Source: Candidatus Altimarinota bacterium (GTDB lineage Bacteria; Patescibacteriota; Gracilibacteria; UM-FILTER-43-11). From it: a stretch of 64,000 nt of DNA. How positions within the stretch are numbered: position 1 is the first letter of the stretch; each line of letters starts with the position of its first letter. The stretch covers positions 1 through 64,000 of the forward strand of contig JANQKP010000001.1 of NCBI GenBank assembly GCA_028281045.1, in the 5' to 3' direction. Under the pieces are notes generated by a model. It was not told the DNA's origin. It worked only from the letters and a program-made list of their open reading frames with translations, and searched no databases. This document shows positions 29,830-38,160 of this stretch, one piece after another. Position numbers and translations under genes: made by a program.

Positions 29830-29850
29830 GAATTCATCTAGTGATAGAAA

Positions 29851-30306
29851 CTATTTCTTCTCAGCCTCAACAGTAACTTTTATTATAGTGTCTATGCCAT
29901 CAGAAAGGTGTACGTTTACTTCGTGTTCACCCACCTGTTTAATGTGATCCATTTTCACAGCTTTTTCTTCTACTTCAATTCCCTCTGCCTTAAGTCCAGC
30001 CACAATATCTTTTTCAGTTACAGAACCGTAAAGTTTAGCGTCTGGCGCGTCAGTACGAGCTTTTTTAGTGAAAGTAAGAGTGGTTTTAGAAATAGCACCA
30101 GCTGCTTCTTTAGCTCCTTCTACTTTCGCTTCTGCTTTAGCAGCGCGATCTGCCTTAGTGGCTTCAGCTTTTGCTACGTGCTCATGGGTTGCAGGTGCTG
30201 CAAGCCCTTGAGGGAATAGAAAGTTACGGGCGTATCCAGGTTTTACATTAACAACGTCGTGTTCTTCACCTAGTTTCTTTACTCTTTGTAGTAGTACTAC
30301 TTGCAT
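29851..30306 (-). CDS. rplI: 50S ribosomal protein bL9
   Basis: 151 residues. MQVVLLQRVKKLGEEHDVV and VKPGYARNFLFPQGLA are the bL9 signature, and the C-terminal domain follows an Ala/Lys-rich linker helix. bL9 is missing in several CPR groups, so its presence narrows the lineage. Last gene of a minus-strand run after secG and the peptide-binding protein. Confidence 0.95.
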   Translation of the reverse strand: MQVVLLQRVKKLGEEHDVVNVKPGYARNFLFPQGLAAPATHEHVAKAEATKADRAAKAEAKVEGAKEAAGAISKTTLTFTKKARTDAPDAKLYGSVTEKDIVAGLKAEGIEVEEKAVKMDHIKQVGEHEVNVHLSDGIDTIIKVTVEAEKK

Positions 30307-30324
30307 TATATAAGATTTAAATGA

Positions 30325-32439
30325 TTAAAATTGTTTGAATATCCATCCGAAGAAGGTGAAAGGATTAACCCCTTCTTTAAACTTCTTTTTACCTGTGGCA
30401 AACCAGTCTTCTATATTCGCGAAGCGGTCTGAAGTGGTTGCCAGGCGCGTAAGATTAGCATTTTGCACCTTTTGCGACAAGGCCACTTGATAGGTTGGTG
30501 AATAAAGGAACACCGCTGGCACTTCAGAGCGCATAATCTCTTGAATGTCGCTTAGAGTTTCTAAGCGATCTTCTCCGTCATGTTCACGCCTTGCTTTTTC
30601 AAGGAGGCTATCGACGATGAAGTTCTTAAACTCAGAGAGATTATATCCGCCTTCTTTCGCCTGAGACGAGTGCCAGTACGGATAAGCGTCGAGATTATAG
30701 CCTAGGTTCTGACCGAAAATCAATAGATCATAGTCACGGGTTGAAAGTTTCTTTTGAAACGCTCCGTTATCAAGCACTTCAACGTCTACGGCCACTCCAA
30801 TCTTTTTCCATTGTTCTTGTACTGCTTCTGCAATCTTAGCGTAGCTTTCTGGGGTACTAGAAGTCACTAGCTTCAGGCGAAGCTCTTCGCCTTCTTCATT
30901 GATTCTAATTTCAAGCTCTGGAGCCGCTTCGTTATCGGCCAGGCGCTCCTCGGTTTCATCTTCCGCAAAGGTTTCCTGGTCGCCCCACTGAATGGTGATG
31001 GCATCTACCAGTTCTTTTTCCTCTTTAAAGTTCACCGTATAAAGCTTAAAGACGTTCTTACCAGGCTTGAGGTTATCAAAGGCTTCGCTGGCTACGTAGC
31101 TCCATCCCTTGTCTCCAGGAACGTATTTTTTAAGCTCATAGTCATCAATGATCACGGCCTTGGTGTCTTTTGGTACGGTTCCAGTGATAGTCACTTTATT
31201 GTCGGTGGTTTTCCAGTCGCTTCCACCGTTCGGGCTATTGATGTATTCCACGTCAGACGTGTCTCCATCTTCAATACGTTCTGCCACAGTTCGTTGGTCT
31301 ACAATTTCTTCTTCTGCAGCGCCATCGTCTTCATAACTACTTGGGAGCTTCCACTCAGTGTCAAAAAGAGCCCCATTGGCTTTTTTGACATCGTGTTTAA
31401 ATACCCAAGATCCTCCATCGATTTCAAGTAGGGGAGTATCCACCCTAATAGACTGGCTCGTCACATCTAAAATCTCATCTTTATTCGTTCCTAGTTGAAG
31501 TGCAAGACGCACCTTGTCTTCCTGAAGCTTTTCAGAAGACGTATTAATAAATAGGGCTACGTATTGAGGCAGGTTATACCTTTCTAAAGTGAATTTATCT
31601 TTAGCGAGCACTTTATCTGCAAATTCATCGGGTACTTGGCGAATTCCATCGAGTTCTGAAACGTTTTTCAGAAGCTCTTTAAAGGTAGGGAATACGCGAA
31701 GTACAATGGTGCTGATATTTGGCGGTCCATCGTAGAAATCTTCATTGGCTTCTAGGCTCACCTCAGCAAAGTCTTCAAAAGGGGTTACGGAAATCATCTT
31801 GTAGCGCCCAGAACCAATAGGGAATTGGTTAAAGAAAGATTGATCTAACGTTTCCACCGGCTGATCAGCTAGAAGATGCTGTGGAAGAATTCCTGTTAGG
31901 GTTTTAACCAGGAAGAAAGAGTCTGGTTTTTCTAGTAGGAACTCTACGGTTCTTTCATCGATTTTCGCTACTTTAATCCCTTTATAATCGTTGTACGTTA
32001 AAATCGCACCACGGAACGCAGGACTATTTAAAACAGAGTTATACGTAAATAGAATATCGTCACTCGTGACCGGCTGCCCATCTTGCCATTTGGCCCCTTC
32101 TTTAATCACAAAGGTATAGGTTTTACCGTCGGCAGACATCTTGTAATTGGCCAAATCTGCTACCAATTCACCGGTGGCGCTATCGTATTTAGTGAGCCCA
32201 GAAAAGATCAGCTGAGAAAGATCATGGGTCACAGATCCCTGGCGTACAAATAGAGGATTAATAAGTTCCACTTTACCTACAGCTCCTTCAGTATAAATTC
32301 CTCCTTCTGCAGGAAGAATTTCCGTGTGTTCTCTATAGAAAGACTGCAAAATCTGCACCGTAGAAAGAAGCGCTACCACGGCAAGCACGGTAACGATTAT
32401 TTTTTCCACTTTGGTGAGTTTGGCTATTTTTTTTCGCAT
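30325..32439 (-). CDS. Membrane-anchored ABC-type peptide-binding protein with inserted domain
   Basis: 704 residues of SBP_bac_5 (oligopeptide-binding) type: YKMSADGKTYTFVIKEGAKW, WQDGQPVTSDDILFTYNSV, and a C-terminal lobe with EQWKKIGVAVDVEVLDNGAF. A single N-terminal helix (VEKIIVTVLAVVALLSTVQIL, residues 11-31) anchors it. Residues 408-478 form a beta-rich, Ig-like insertion. No permease or ATPase genes are adjacent, so it may serve a distant transporter or capture peptides only. Confidence 0.87.
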   Translation of the reverse strand: MRKKIAKLTKVEKIIVTVLAVVALLSTVQILQSFYREHTEILPAEGGIYTEGAVGKVELINPLFVRQGSVTHDLSQLIFSGLTKYDSATGELVADLANYKMSADGKTYTFVIKEGAKWQDGQPVTSDDILFTYNSVLNSPAFRGAILTYNDYKGIKVAKIDERTVEFLLEKPDSFFLVKTLTGILPQHLLADQPVETLDQSFFNQFPIGSGRYKMISVTPFEDFAEVSLEANEDFYDGPPNISTIVLRVFPTFKELLKNVSELDGIRQVPDEFADKVLAKDKFTLERYNLPQYVALFINTSSEKLQEDKVRLALQLGTNKDEILDVTSQSIRVDTPLLEIDGGSWVFKHDVKKANGALFDTEWKLPSSYEDDGAAEEEIVDQRTVAERIEDGDTSDVEYINSPNGGSDWKTTDNKVTITGTVPKDTKAVIIDDYELKKYVPGDKGWSYVASEAFDNLKPGKNVFKLYTVNFKEEKELVDAITIQWGDQETFAEDETEERLADNEAAPELEIRINEEGEELRLKLVTSSTPESYAKIAEAVQEQWKKIGVAVDVEVLDNGAFQKKLSTRDYDLLIFGQNLGYNLDAYPYWHSSQAKEGGYNLSEFKNFIVDSLLEKARREHDGEDRLETLSDIQEIMRSEVPAVFLYSPTYQVALSQKVQNANLTRLATTSDRFANIEDWFATGKKKFKEGVNPFTFFGWIFKQF

Positions 32440-32481
32440 AGAAAAAACGACAAGATCCGGAGGATCAAATAAGATCTAGAG

Positions 32482-32709
32482 TTAGATCAGCACAAAGGCA
32501 AAAGCATTCACTAGGAAAAGCACAGAAAGTACAATCGTAGCATTGAAAATTACTTTTTCAGCTCCACGGCGTGTGGTCTGGAAAGAATCTCCACCCCCAC
32601 CCATAACAGCAGATAGACCACCGTCTTTATTCTGCATAAGAATAAGCGCGGTTAGGGCGATTGAGATTACAACTTGTGAAATCAGTAAGAAAGTTTGCAT
32701 AACATTCAT
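32482..32709 (-). CDS. secG: Preprotein translocase subunit SecG
   Basis: 75 residues from ATG 32709 with two transmembrane helices (LLISQVVISIALTALILMQ and VIFNATIVLSVLFLVNAFAF) and the loop motif MQNKDGGLSAVMGGGGD. A promoter TTGTAC-17-TAGACT lies just upstream. ATG at 32700 is an alternative start. Heads an operon with the peptide-binding protein and rplI. Confidence 0.9.
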   Translation of the reverse strand: MNVMQTFLLISQVVISIALTALILMQNKDGGLSAVMGGGGDSFQTTRRGAEKVIFNATIVLSVLFLVNAFAFVLI

Positions 32710-32769
32710 TAATTTAAAGCAGAAGGAGTCTACCACAGTCTCCACCTTCGTACAATAGAAAGCTAACTC

Positions 32770-32822
32770 AAAAAATCTTAGTAAAAACTAAGATCGAGTG
32801 AGGGGTTCTTGGAACCCCTCAC
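32770..32822 (-). terminator. Tandem hairpins ending the 32843-33649 gene
   Basis: Minus strand: GTGAGGGGTT/AACCCCTCAC (arms at 32813-32822 and 32798-32807), then ATCTTAGT/ACTAAGAT followed by TTTTTT (32770-32794). The second is a standard intrinsic terminator. Confidence 0.85.
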
Positions 32823-32842
32823 GCTAGTGTCGATCTGCCGGA

Positions 32843-33649
32843 TTAAGAAGGTGCTTGCTCAACCTCCTTCTTATCAAGTGATTCCATGCCGAAAATGAAT
32901 CCGAGATACACAATGGCATGGCCAACTCCCATCGCAAGGCAACCGATGAAAACGAGAGGGTCGCCGAAAGGATTGAGAGTGTCTTGTGATCCTTCACCCA
33001 AGGCTATTAAGATGAAGCTGATGAGGCCGGAACAAGCGAATAATACAGAAAGCCCCTGCTTGATAGTTTTGGTTTCCCGAAGGATGAAGCGGCTAAATAG
33101 TCCTACCGCCATGACAAGCAGAGTGGCTGCCCACCAGATGGAAATCTTGCCTCCTTCTGCACTGATGGCAAGCAGGCAAATTAAAAGGGTGGCGTATTTG
33201 ATGAGCCAAGTTACGCCAAAGCGAAAGTATCGCCAGGGTGTTAGTTTACCCACCATATTGTGCTTTGATGCAGCCTCTTTTCGGAAGTCTGACAGCTCTA
33301 CTCGAAGGTGTTGCACAAAGGCAAGGGCGAGGTAGGCTAAAAGCAAAATGGCTATTAGCGGATCCTTGAAATTGCTCGGGTTCAGGGCCAGTTGCCCAAA
33401 TGCGTGACCCGAAAGTAGCAACAAAAGACCATAGATCCTGGTCGTCCCTTGCTCCTCCATCATGCTTGCGCTCAGGTCAACGGCGAGCAGAATAACGAGT
33501 GCCATGTAGGCCTGACCAACGACGAAATTAAGCAGTTGGGGGACAAAGATCTGTGGAATCAAGGCCAGGCTGAACAGGCCAATAAAAAATGAACAAATCC
33601 CTATGAAGTCTTCAAAAAGCCGACTTCGTGGTTCTGAGCTATTTTCCAT
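32843..33649 (-). CDS. Polytopic membrane protein, possibly acquired
   Basis: 268 residues with about seven hydrophobic helices; MENSSEPRSR is cytosolic. No motif I recognise. It stands out: codons are more G/C-rich than its neighbours, it has a perfect Shine-Dalgarno AAGGAGG six bases before ATG (rare here), its own promoter and its own double terminator. This suggests horizontal transfer as a unit. The Shine-Dalgarno sits in a small hairpin, CACCT-AAGG-AGGTG (33654-33667). Confidence 0.75.
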   Translation of the reverse strand: MENSSEPRSRLFEDFIGICSFFIGLFSLALIPQIFVPQLLNFVVGQAYMALVILLAVDLSASMMEEQGTTRIYGLLLLLSGHAFGQLALNPSNFKDPLIAILLLAYLALAFVQHLRVELSDFRKEAASKHNMVGKLTPWRYFRFGVTWLIKYATLLICLLAISAEGGKISIWWAATLLVMAVGLFSRFILRETKTIKQGLSVLFACSGLISFILIALGEGSQDTLNPFGDPLVFIGCLAMGVGHAIVYLGFIFGMESLDKKEVEQAPS

Positions 33650-33757
33650 ATACCACCTCCTTAGGTGTGGAAGACATTGGTTGATAATGAGCAGATCGCA
33701 GCAATGCTGGATCTACTTATTGAATAATAAGAAATCCAGCAAAATTACTGGCTAATG

Positions 33758-33786
33758 ATTTTACAATTATTTTTTAATTTAGTCAA
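33758..33786 (-). promoter_or_regulatory. Promoter of the 32843-33649 gene
   Basis: Minus strand TTGACT (33781-33786), 17-bp spacer, TAAAAT (33758-33763). About 100 nt of leader before the ATG. Confidence 0.6.
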
Positions 33787-33814
33787 TTATAAACTAGGGG
33801 CTCATGCTATAGCA

Positions 33815-33843
33815 TTGACAAAATCAAAAAAATCATATAAAGT
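33815..33843 (+). promoter_or_regulatory. comF promoter
   Basis: Perfect -35 TTGACA (33815-33820), 17-bp spacer, TAAAGT (33838-33843), some 20 bp before the comF ATG. Confidence 0.65.
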
Positions 33844-33863
33844 CACAAGCCTTAATTTATGGA

Positions 33864-34529
33864 ATGAGACCATTAGAATTTATTCTAAATACCTTGTTCC
33901 CTCCCCGGTGTAGCTCCTGCAAGCAGGAGGGCGCCTTTTTATGTAAAAGCTGCCAAAAAGAGCTAAAAATAAAGCCTATAAGCCCCTATAAAAAGAAGGA
34001 AAAGGAGTTCGAATACCTAGATGGCGTGATTTACGGTATGGACTACGAAGAAAACCCTGCGGTTCAAGCGGCAGTGAAGCAATTTAAGTATAAATACACC
34101 AAGGAACTAGGGAAATCTTTTGCCAAGGTGATGAATACTAAAATAGGGGAGCTTAATATGACCAAAAATAAAGATATAGAACTGGTTCCCGTACCGCTTC
34201 ACAAGAAGAGATACAATCAAAGAGGGTTTAATCAGGCAGAGGTACTGGTAGATTATTTAGCCAAAGAAAGAGAGGTAGAAATAACCCCTGTCTTGAAAAG
34301 AATTAGAAACACCAGCCAACAAGCCAAGCTTAAAAAAGAACAAAGACATTTGAATTTAAAGAATGCCTTTTTATTGAACACAAATTTTGTTCATAAAAAG
34401 GATAATATCATCTTTCTTGTAGATGATATTTGCACCACAGGAGCTACCCTAGAAAACTGTGCTAAAGCCCTTAAAAATGGTGGGGCAGAAAAGGTTTATG
34501 GCCTTGTAATTGCTAGAGCAAACAAGTAA
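33864..34529 (+). CDS. comF: ComF-family phosphoribosyltransferase-like protein
   Basis: 221 residues. The N-terminal zinc finger has CSSC and CKSC (PPRCSSCKQEGAFLCKSC); the C-terminal type I PRTase carries the PRPP loop FLVDDICTTGATLENCAKAL. RYNQRGFNQAEVLVDYLAKE is the conserved middle motif. ComF takes part in DNA uptake; with pilT at 50.4 kb this supports natural competence, although the chemistry of ComF is unresolved. Confidence 0.92.
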   Translation: MRPLEFILNTLFPPRCSSCKQEGAFLCKSCQKELKIKPISPYKKKEKEFEYLDGVIYGMDYEENPAVQAAVKQFKYKYTKELGKSFAKVMNTKIGELNMTKNKDIELVPVPLHKKRYNQRGFNQAEVLVDYLAKEREVEITPVLKRIRNTSQQAKLKKEQRHLNLKNAFLLNTNFVHKKDNIIFLVDDICTTGATLENCAKALKNGGAEKVYGLVIARANK

Positions 34530-34572
34530 TTGACATATAATATATTTATATTATAATATAAATATATTATAT
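34530..34572 (+). promoter_or_regulatory. Promoter embedded in a perfect 38-bp A/T palindrome
   Basis: TTGACA (34530-34535), 16-bp spacer, TATAAT (34552-34557). Bases 34535-34572 are a perfect palindrome of 38 bp, all A and T, centred between 34553 and 34554 and thus on the -10 box. It ends six bases before the next ATG. Confidence 0.75.
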
Positions 34573-34578
34573 AGACAT

Positions 34579-35241
34579 ATGTCAGACTTTTTAGGTAAAT
34601 TTGAAGATCGCCTAAGGCAAAGAGAGCCTAGATATGATCAGCTAGAAACCGTTGAGAAAATGGTTATTGCTGCGAACGAAATTAGGGCTCTAGTGACAAA
34701 CAATGTACTTGGTCCTATGGGGCCTCTAGGCAAGCCCGCAGTAAGGGTGCTATACAGCGCTACAAATGAATTGGCTTGGAGGGTTCATGATAAAACAGGT
34801 CTTTACGATAAGATCAATCCGCATACTCTAGCCTTTTTAGAGGATTTAAGAGCTTTTAAGGCAGATTATGCCCTAGATGATAATGCCTCAGTGCTCTATG
34901 CAGGTAGTGGCTTTGATACTTCTGTGAGAATTGTCTTCCCAGATACGTTGCATTTAGACGCAAAAAAGCCTCGTAAAATGCCAAGTGGTTATAACTTTGT
35001 TCAGACACCAGTACAAAATATACCCCTGGGAGATTCCAGCGTAGACCTAGTGGTGTTTAGACATATGGAGGTAACTCAGTTTAAAGACCCTAGGGTGGCT
35101 GAAGAAGTGAAAAGAGTTTTAACACCAGAGGGCAAAGTAGCCCTAATGGGACTTCGTAGGGCCGTTTTCAATGCTCTTGATCATGGAATGGAAAGGGTGC
35201 AGGTTTACCCTAATGAGCTTTCTATTTATCAAAAGCAGTAG
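34579..35241 (+). CDS. Methyltransferase-like protein
   Basis: 220 residues. The C-terminal half has a class I methyltransferase outline: SVLYAGSGFDTSVRIVF as a degenerate glycine loop, LHLDAKKP as the acidic strand, then NIPLGDSSVDLVVFRH and VKRVLTPEGKVALMGL. The N-terminal 100 residues are helical and unmatched. Substrate unknown; catalysis is uncertain because motif I is weak. Confidence 0.65.
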   Translation: MSDFLGKFEDRLRQREPRYDQLETVEKMVIAANEIRALVTNNVLGPMGPLGKPAVRVLYSATNELAWRVHDKTGLYDKINPHTLAFLEDLRAFKADYALDDNASVLYAGSGFDTSVRIVFPDTLHLDAKKPRKMPSGYNFVQTPVQNIPLGDSSVDLVVFRHMEVTQFKDPRVAEEVKRVLTPEGKVALMGLRRAVFNALDHGMERVQVYPNELSIYQKQ

Positions 35242-35276
35242 TCGGGTTATAATACGGCCTAAACCATTTAGATTAA

Positions 35277-35852
35277 ATGCCCAACCTTGGCCAACAAATC
35301 AACGAAGGCGCGCAACATCTTGTTTATGAAGACCCGTCTAATGTGTCACGTTTAATCAAGGTCCCTAAGCCAGGGTCTCGTTTTTCATTAGACATGGTTC
35401 AAGATGATTTACGCCTGATGGGGAAGCATTTTTCACCGTGGCTACTTTTTACTGAGGTGATGCCTGAAGGAGATAGTTATTACATCGCTCAAGAGCGCAT
35501 TGCCCCTGTTCAGCATCTTAAGCCATCTCACATGGCCATCCCTGGAATTCGCTCAGAATTTGAAAAAATGCTAGAAGCGAATCAAAGGGCTAGAAGAGAA
35601 GATCATGTAGAATTTGATTTTCTAGGAACCTCAGGAACTTCTCGTATCTTAAGCCGATGGCTCAGCGGATCTAAAGAGGAGTTAGAGCTCCTTAATGTGC
35701 TTTTATGCACTCGTGATGGTGCCCAGCAACTGTTTTTAAATGGACTACTTTTTCATTTCAAAAACACTTCACTTCGTGAGTACTACAATGCCCGAACGAG
35801 CCCTGTGCTTCATCGAATGATGATCCGAAGACACTTTGGAATTAATTACTAA
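35277..35852 (+). CDS. Hypothetical protein, possibly kinase-fold
   Basis: 191 residues with a TATAAT box at 35248-35253. The N-terminus (INEGAQHLVYEDPSNVSRLI followed by KVPK) resembles the glycine loop and Lys strand of a protein-kinase N-lobe, but no HxD or DFG motif follows, so an active kinase is unlikely. Remaining sequence unrecognised. Confidence 0.55.
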   Translation: MPNLGQQINEGAQHLVYEDPSNVSRLIKVPKPGSRFSLDMVQDDLRLMGKHFSPWLLFTEVMPEGDSYYIAQERIAPVQHLKPSHMAIPGIRSEFEKMLEANQRARREDHVEFDFLGTSGTSRILSRWLSGSKEELELLNVLLCTRDGAQQLFLNGLLFHFKNTSLREYYNARTSPVLHRMMIRRHFGINY

Positions 35853-35867
35853 AACTCTTCCATTCTT

Positions 35868-36044
35868 GTGAAACAAGTTTTATCTCCCAAAGCTCAGGCT
35901 ATTGATGAATTTTTAAGAGCAGGCTCTACAGTTTGCCCTATTTTCCAGTCTTATATCTGCATCCAGATCGTCACTTTATGGTGAAGGAAGAAAAATAGTT
36001 CCCATCCTTTTAACTTCTGGTTATACTGTCTTTGCCCTAATTAA
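35868..36044 (+). pseudogene. Possible decayed coding remnant
   Basis: The gap between 35852 and purQ has protein-like sequence in two frames: from GTG 35868, VKQVLSPKAQAIDEFLRAGS and onward until a TGA near 35990; then one frame shift gives LYGEGRKIVPILLTSGY up to a TAG just before purQ. Joined, they would make a short protein of about 60 residues. No homologue recognised; chance is possible. Confidence 0.3.
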
Positions 36045-36049
36045 TTAGT

Positions 36050-37345
36050 ATGATCAAAATTGGAGTTATTTCATTTCCGGGAACCAACTGCGAAGCAGAG
36101 ACGATTCGGGCTATGAAAAGAAATGGAATGGACGCTGAAATGATCCTTTGGAACGATCCGGGGCTTTTAGATGGCTCACGTACCTCTGAATTCGATGGCT
36201 ACGTGATTGCTGGAGGCTTTTCTTATGAAGACCGTGGAAGATCTGGAGTGGTCGCTGCAGGGCAGCCCATTACCGAGATTCTTAAAAAAGAAGCCAAAGC
36301 TGGTAAAGTTATTCTTGGTATCTGTAATGGGGCTCAAATTCTAGTAGAAACAGGGCTTATTCCAGGTTACGAAAACACCGAAGTGGCTATTGCCCTGACA
36401 TGGAATGAAATGAAAAAAGATGGAGAGCTGGTTGGCACTGGCTTCTACAATTCTTGGGTCTATCTCAAGAACACAGCAGAGGCCGGGAGATCGGCTTTCA
36501 ACGAAAGCGATGCCCTTCTGCATATTCCAATGGCTCACGGAGAAGGAAGATTCCTAGTTAAAGACGAAGTGCTTTCTAAACTCAAAGAAAACGATCAGAT
36601 TCTCTACAAATATGCGAATGAATCTGGAGAAGTAGATCCTAACTTCCCACATACGCCAAATGGAGCCACAGAAAGCATTGCGGCTCTTTGTAATCCAGCG
36701 GGGAATGTCATGGCTATGATGCCTCATCCAGAAAGAGATCCACGTGGAAACGGAAATGAAATCTTCATTTCTATGAAAAACTATCTAGAGGCTAAAAAAG
36801 CAGGGGCAGAGGTAAGCCTAGGAGATTTTGAATCTAGCGAAGACATCCGCGAAAAAGAAGCCGCAGACCTAGAGATTCTTGTAAGACTTATTATCACAGA
36901 TAATGCAGAACGTACTATTGAAGCGGCCCTTAATAACAAAGGATTCAGCGAAAGCTTAGAGCGCTACGAGTACTATGGGATTAAGCTTAAGGGATTGGGT
37001 CCAAAAGAAGCGCTTTCTAAGATTATGGAAGAAGGAGAGCTGGCCAATCTAAATAAAGAAACCGTATACGCTCGTATTGGAGATGAAACTTTTAAATACT
37101 CAAAAGAAAAAGGATTAGAACCACAAGATCTTAACCTTTCTAGCTATCTCATTGCTTCAGATGAGCAAGATTTTGTAGGGGAAGCGAAGAAAGATGCTAT
37201 TAATCACCATGCTGGAGATATTGCAGAAAGTGTGCATTACGGCGTTTTATGGAATTTTAAAGGTTCAGACAAGGGAACCGTAGAAAAAGCGGCTAAAACC
37301 CATGTTTTATACAATCCCAACTCTATGTATGTAACCCTAGGATAA
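36050..37345 (+). CDS. purQ: FGAM synthase glutaminase PurQ fused to a PurS-like domain
   Basis: 431 residues. Residues 1-255 are PurQ: IGVISFPGTNCEAETIRAMK, the nucleophile Cys in ILGICNGAQIL and the His/Glu dyad in MPHPERDPRG. Residues 275-345 (LEILVRLIITDNAERTIEAA, then LERYEYYGIKLKG and GELANLNKETVYARI) follow the PurS pattern of two strand-helix units. The last 75 residues are unmatched. PurQ feeds ammonia to PurL; PurS bridges them. TATACT box about 25 bp upstream; coupled to the SpoU gene by TAATG. Confidence 0.9.
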   Translation: MIKIGVISFPGTNCEAETIRAMKRNGMDAEMILWNDPGLLDGSRTSEFDGYVIAGGFSYEDRGRSGVVAAGQPITEILKKEAKAGKVILGICNGAQILVETGLIPGYENTEVAIALTWNEMKKDGELVGTGFYNSWVYLKNTAEAGRSAFNESDALLHIPMAHGEGRFLVKDEVLSKLKENDQILYKYANESGEVDPNFPHTPNGATESIAALCNPAGNVMAMMPHPERDPRGNGNEIFISMKNYLEAKKAGAEVSLGDFESSEDIREKEAADLEILVRLIITDNAERTIEAALNNKGFSESLERYEYYGIKLKGLGPKEALSKIMEEGELANLNKETVYARIGDETFKYSKEKGLEPQDLNLSSYLIASDEQDFVGEAKKDAINHHAGDIAESVHYGVLWNFKGSDKGTVEKAAKTHVLYNPNSMYVTLG

Positions 37346-37794
37346 TGCCTAAGCGCTATGTACTTTTAAACGATGTTCGCTCACTTCACAACGTGGGGAG
37401 TATTTTTAGAACTTCAGATGGTGCTGGAGTAGATAAGGTCTACTTATGTGGTCAAACCGGTTATCCACCACGTGAAGAAATTACTAAAACGGCGATTGGC
37501 GCCGAAGAAAGCGTAGAGTGGGAATACTTTATTGATGCCAAGGAATGCGCAGAGCACTTAAAAGAGCAGGGGATTAAGCTGGTAGCTCTAGAGCAAACCG
37601 AAGAAAGCAAAGATTACAAAGATCTTAATTTGGAAGACGATCTTTGTCTCATGCTCGGTCATGAAATCGATGGGGTAAATAAAGATTTAATCCAAATGGC
37701 CGATCATAGTATAGAAATCCCCATGCACGGCGAAAAACAATCCCTAAATGTTTCTGTGGCCTTTGGAATTGCGATCTATGAGCTTTCTTCTTGA
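37345..37794 (+). CDS. SpoU/TrmH-family RNA 2'-O-methyltransferase
   Basis: 149-residue SPOUT methyltransferase: VRSLHNVGSIFRTSDGAGVD, LMLGHEIDGV and IPMHGEKQSLNVSVAFGIAI form the three SpoU motifs of the knotted SAM site. RNA target unknown. It is the only annotated gene here that ends in TGA, and the stop is tandem TGA TGA; the frame then runs to TAA 15 codons after the first TGA. The end overlaps the convergent chorismate-mutase-like gene by 19 bp. Confidence 0.92.
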   Translation: MPKRYVLLNDVRSLHNVGSIFRTSDGAGVDKVYLCGQTGYPPREEITKTAIGAEESVEWEYFIDAKECAEHLKEQGIKLVALEQTEESKDYKDLNLEDDLCLMLGHEIDGVNKDLIQMADHSIEIPMHGEKQSLNVSVAFGIAIYELSS

Positions 37795-38063
37795 TGATCC
37801 TCCTGGATTCGTTTGCTTTCCGCTAAAATAAGCAGGTAAAGCTCCTGAGCATGCGTAGATTCTACGCCGTATTCATCGGCTAGGTCGCGGATACGATCGA
37901 GTAGTTCTTCTTCACGCCCTGCATCTTCCACTTCCATTCCTAGTTTTTTCTTTTCTGAGGCGATTTTTTTAGCGAACATCAAACGAGTAGCCAGTTGTTC
38001 TACTATTTTTTTATCGATCTGGTCGATCTCTTTCCGCAGTTCTTGTATTTCATCATTGGTCAT
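37776..38063 (-). CDS. Chorismate mutase type II (AroQ)-like protein
   Basis: 95 residues, all helical. IQELRKEIDQIDKKIVEQLA, the Arg in TRLMFAKKIA and the Lys in SEKKKLGMEV fit the AroQ helix pattern (R-x3-D...R...K). The C-terminal Glu/Gln-rich tail is short. Aromatic pathway genes are absent nearby, so it may be a stand-alone mutase or a helical relative with another role. Converges on the SpoU gene. Confidence 0.75.
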   Translation of the reverse strand: MTNDEIQELRKEIDQIDKKIVEQLATRLMFAKKIASEKKKLGMEVEDAGREEELLDRIRDLADEYGVESTHAQELYLLILAESKRIQEDHQEESS

Positions 38064-38160
38064 GGCCTTATTTTACAACATCTCTTTTAAAACGCCTAAA
38101 AAATTGCAAACCTTAGGCCTTTGTGGTACATTTATCTCCGAAATTTTAATTTAATATTTC

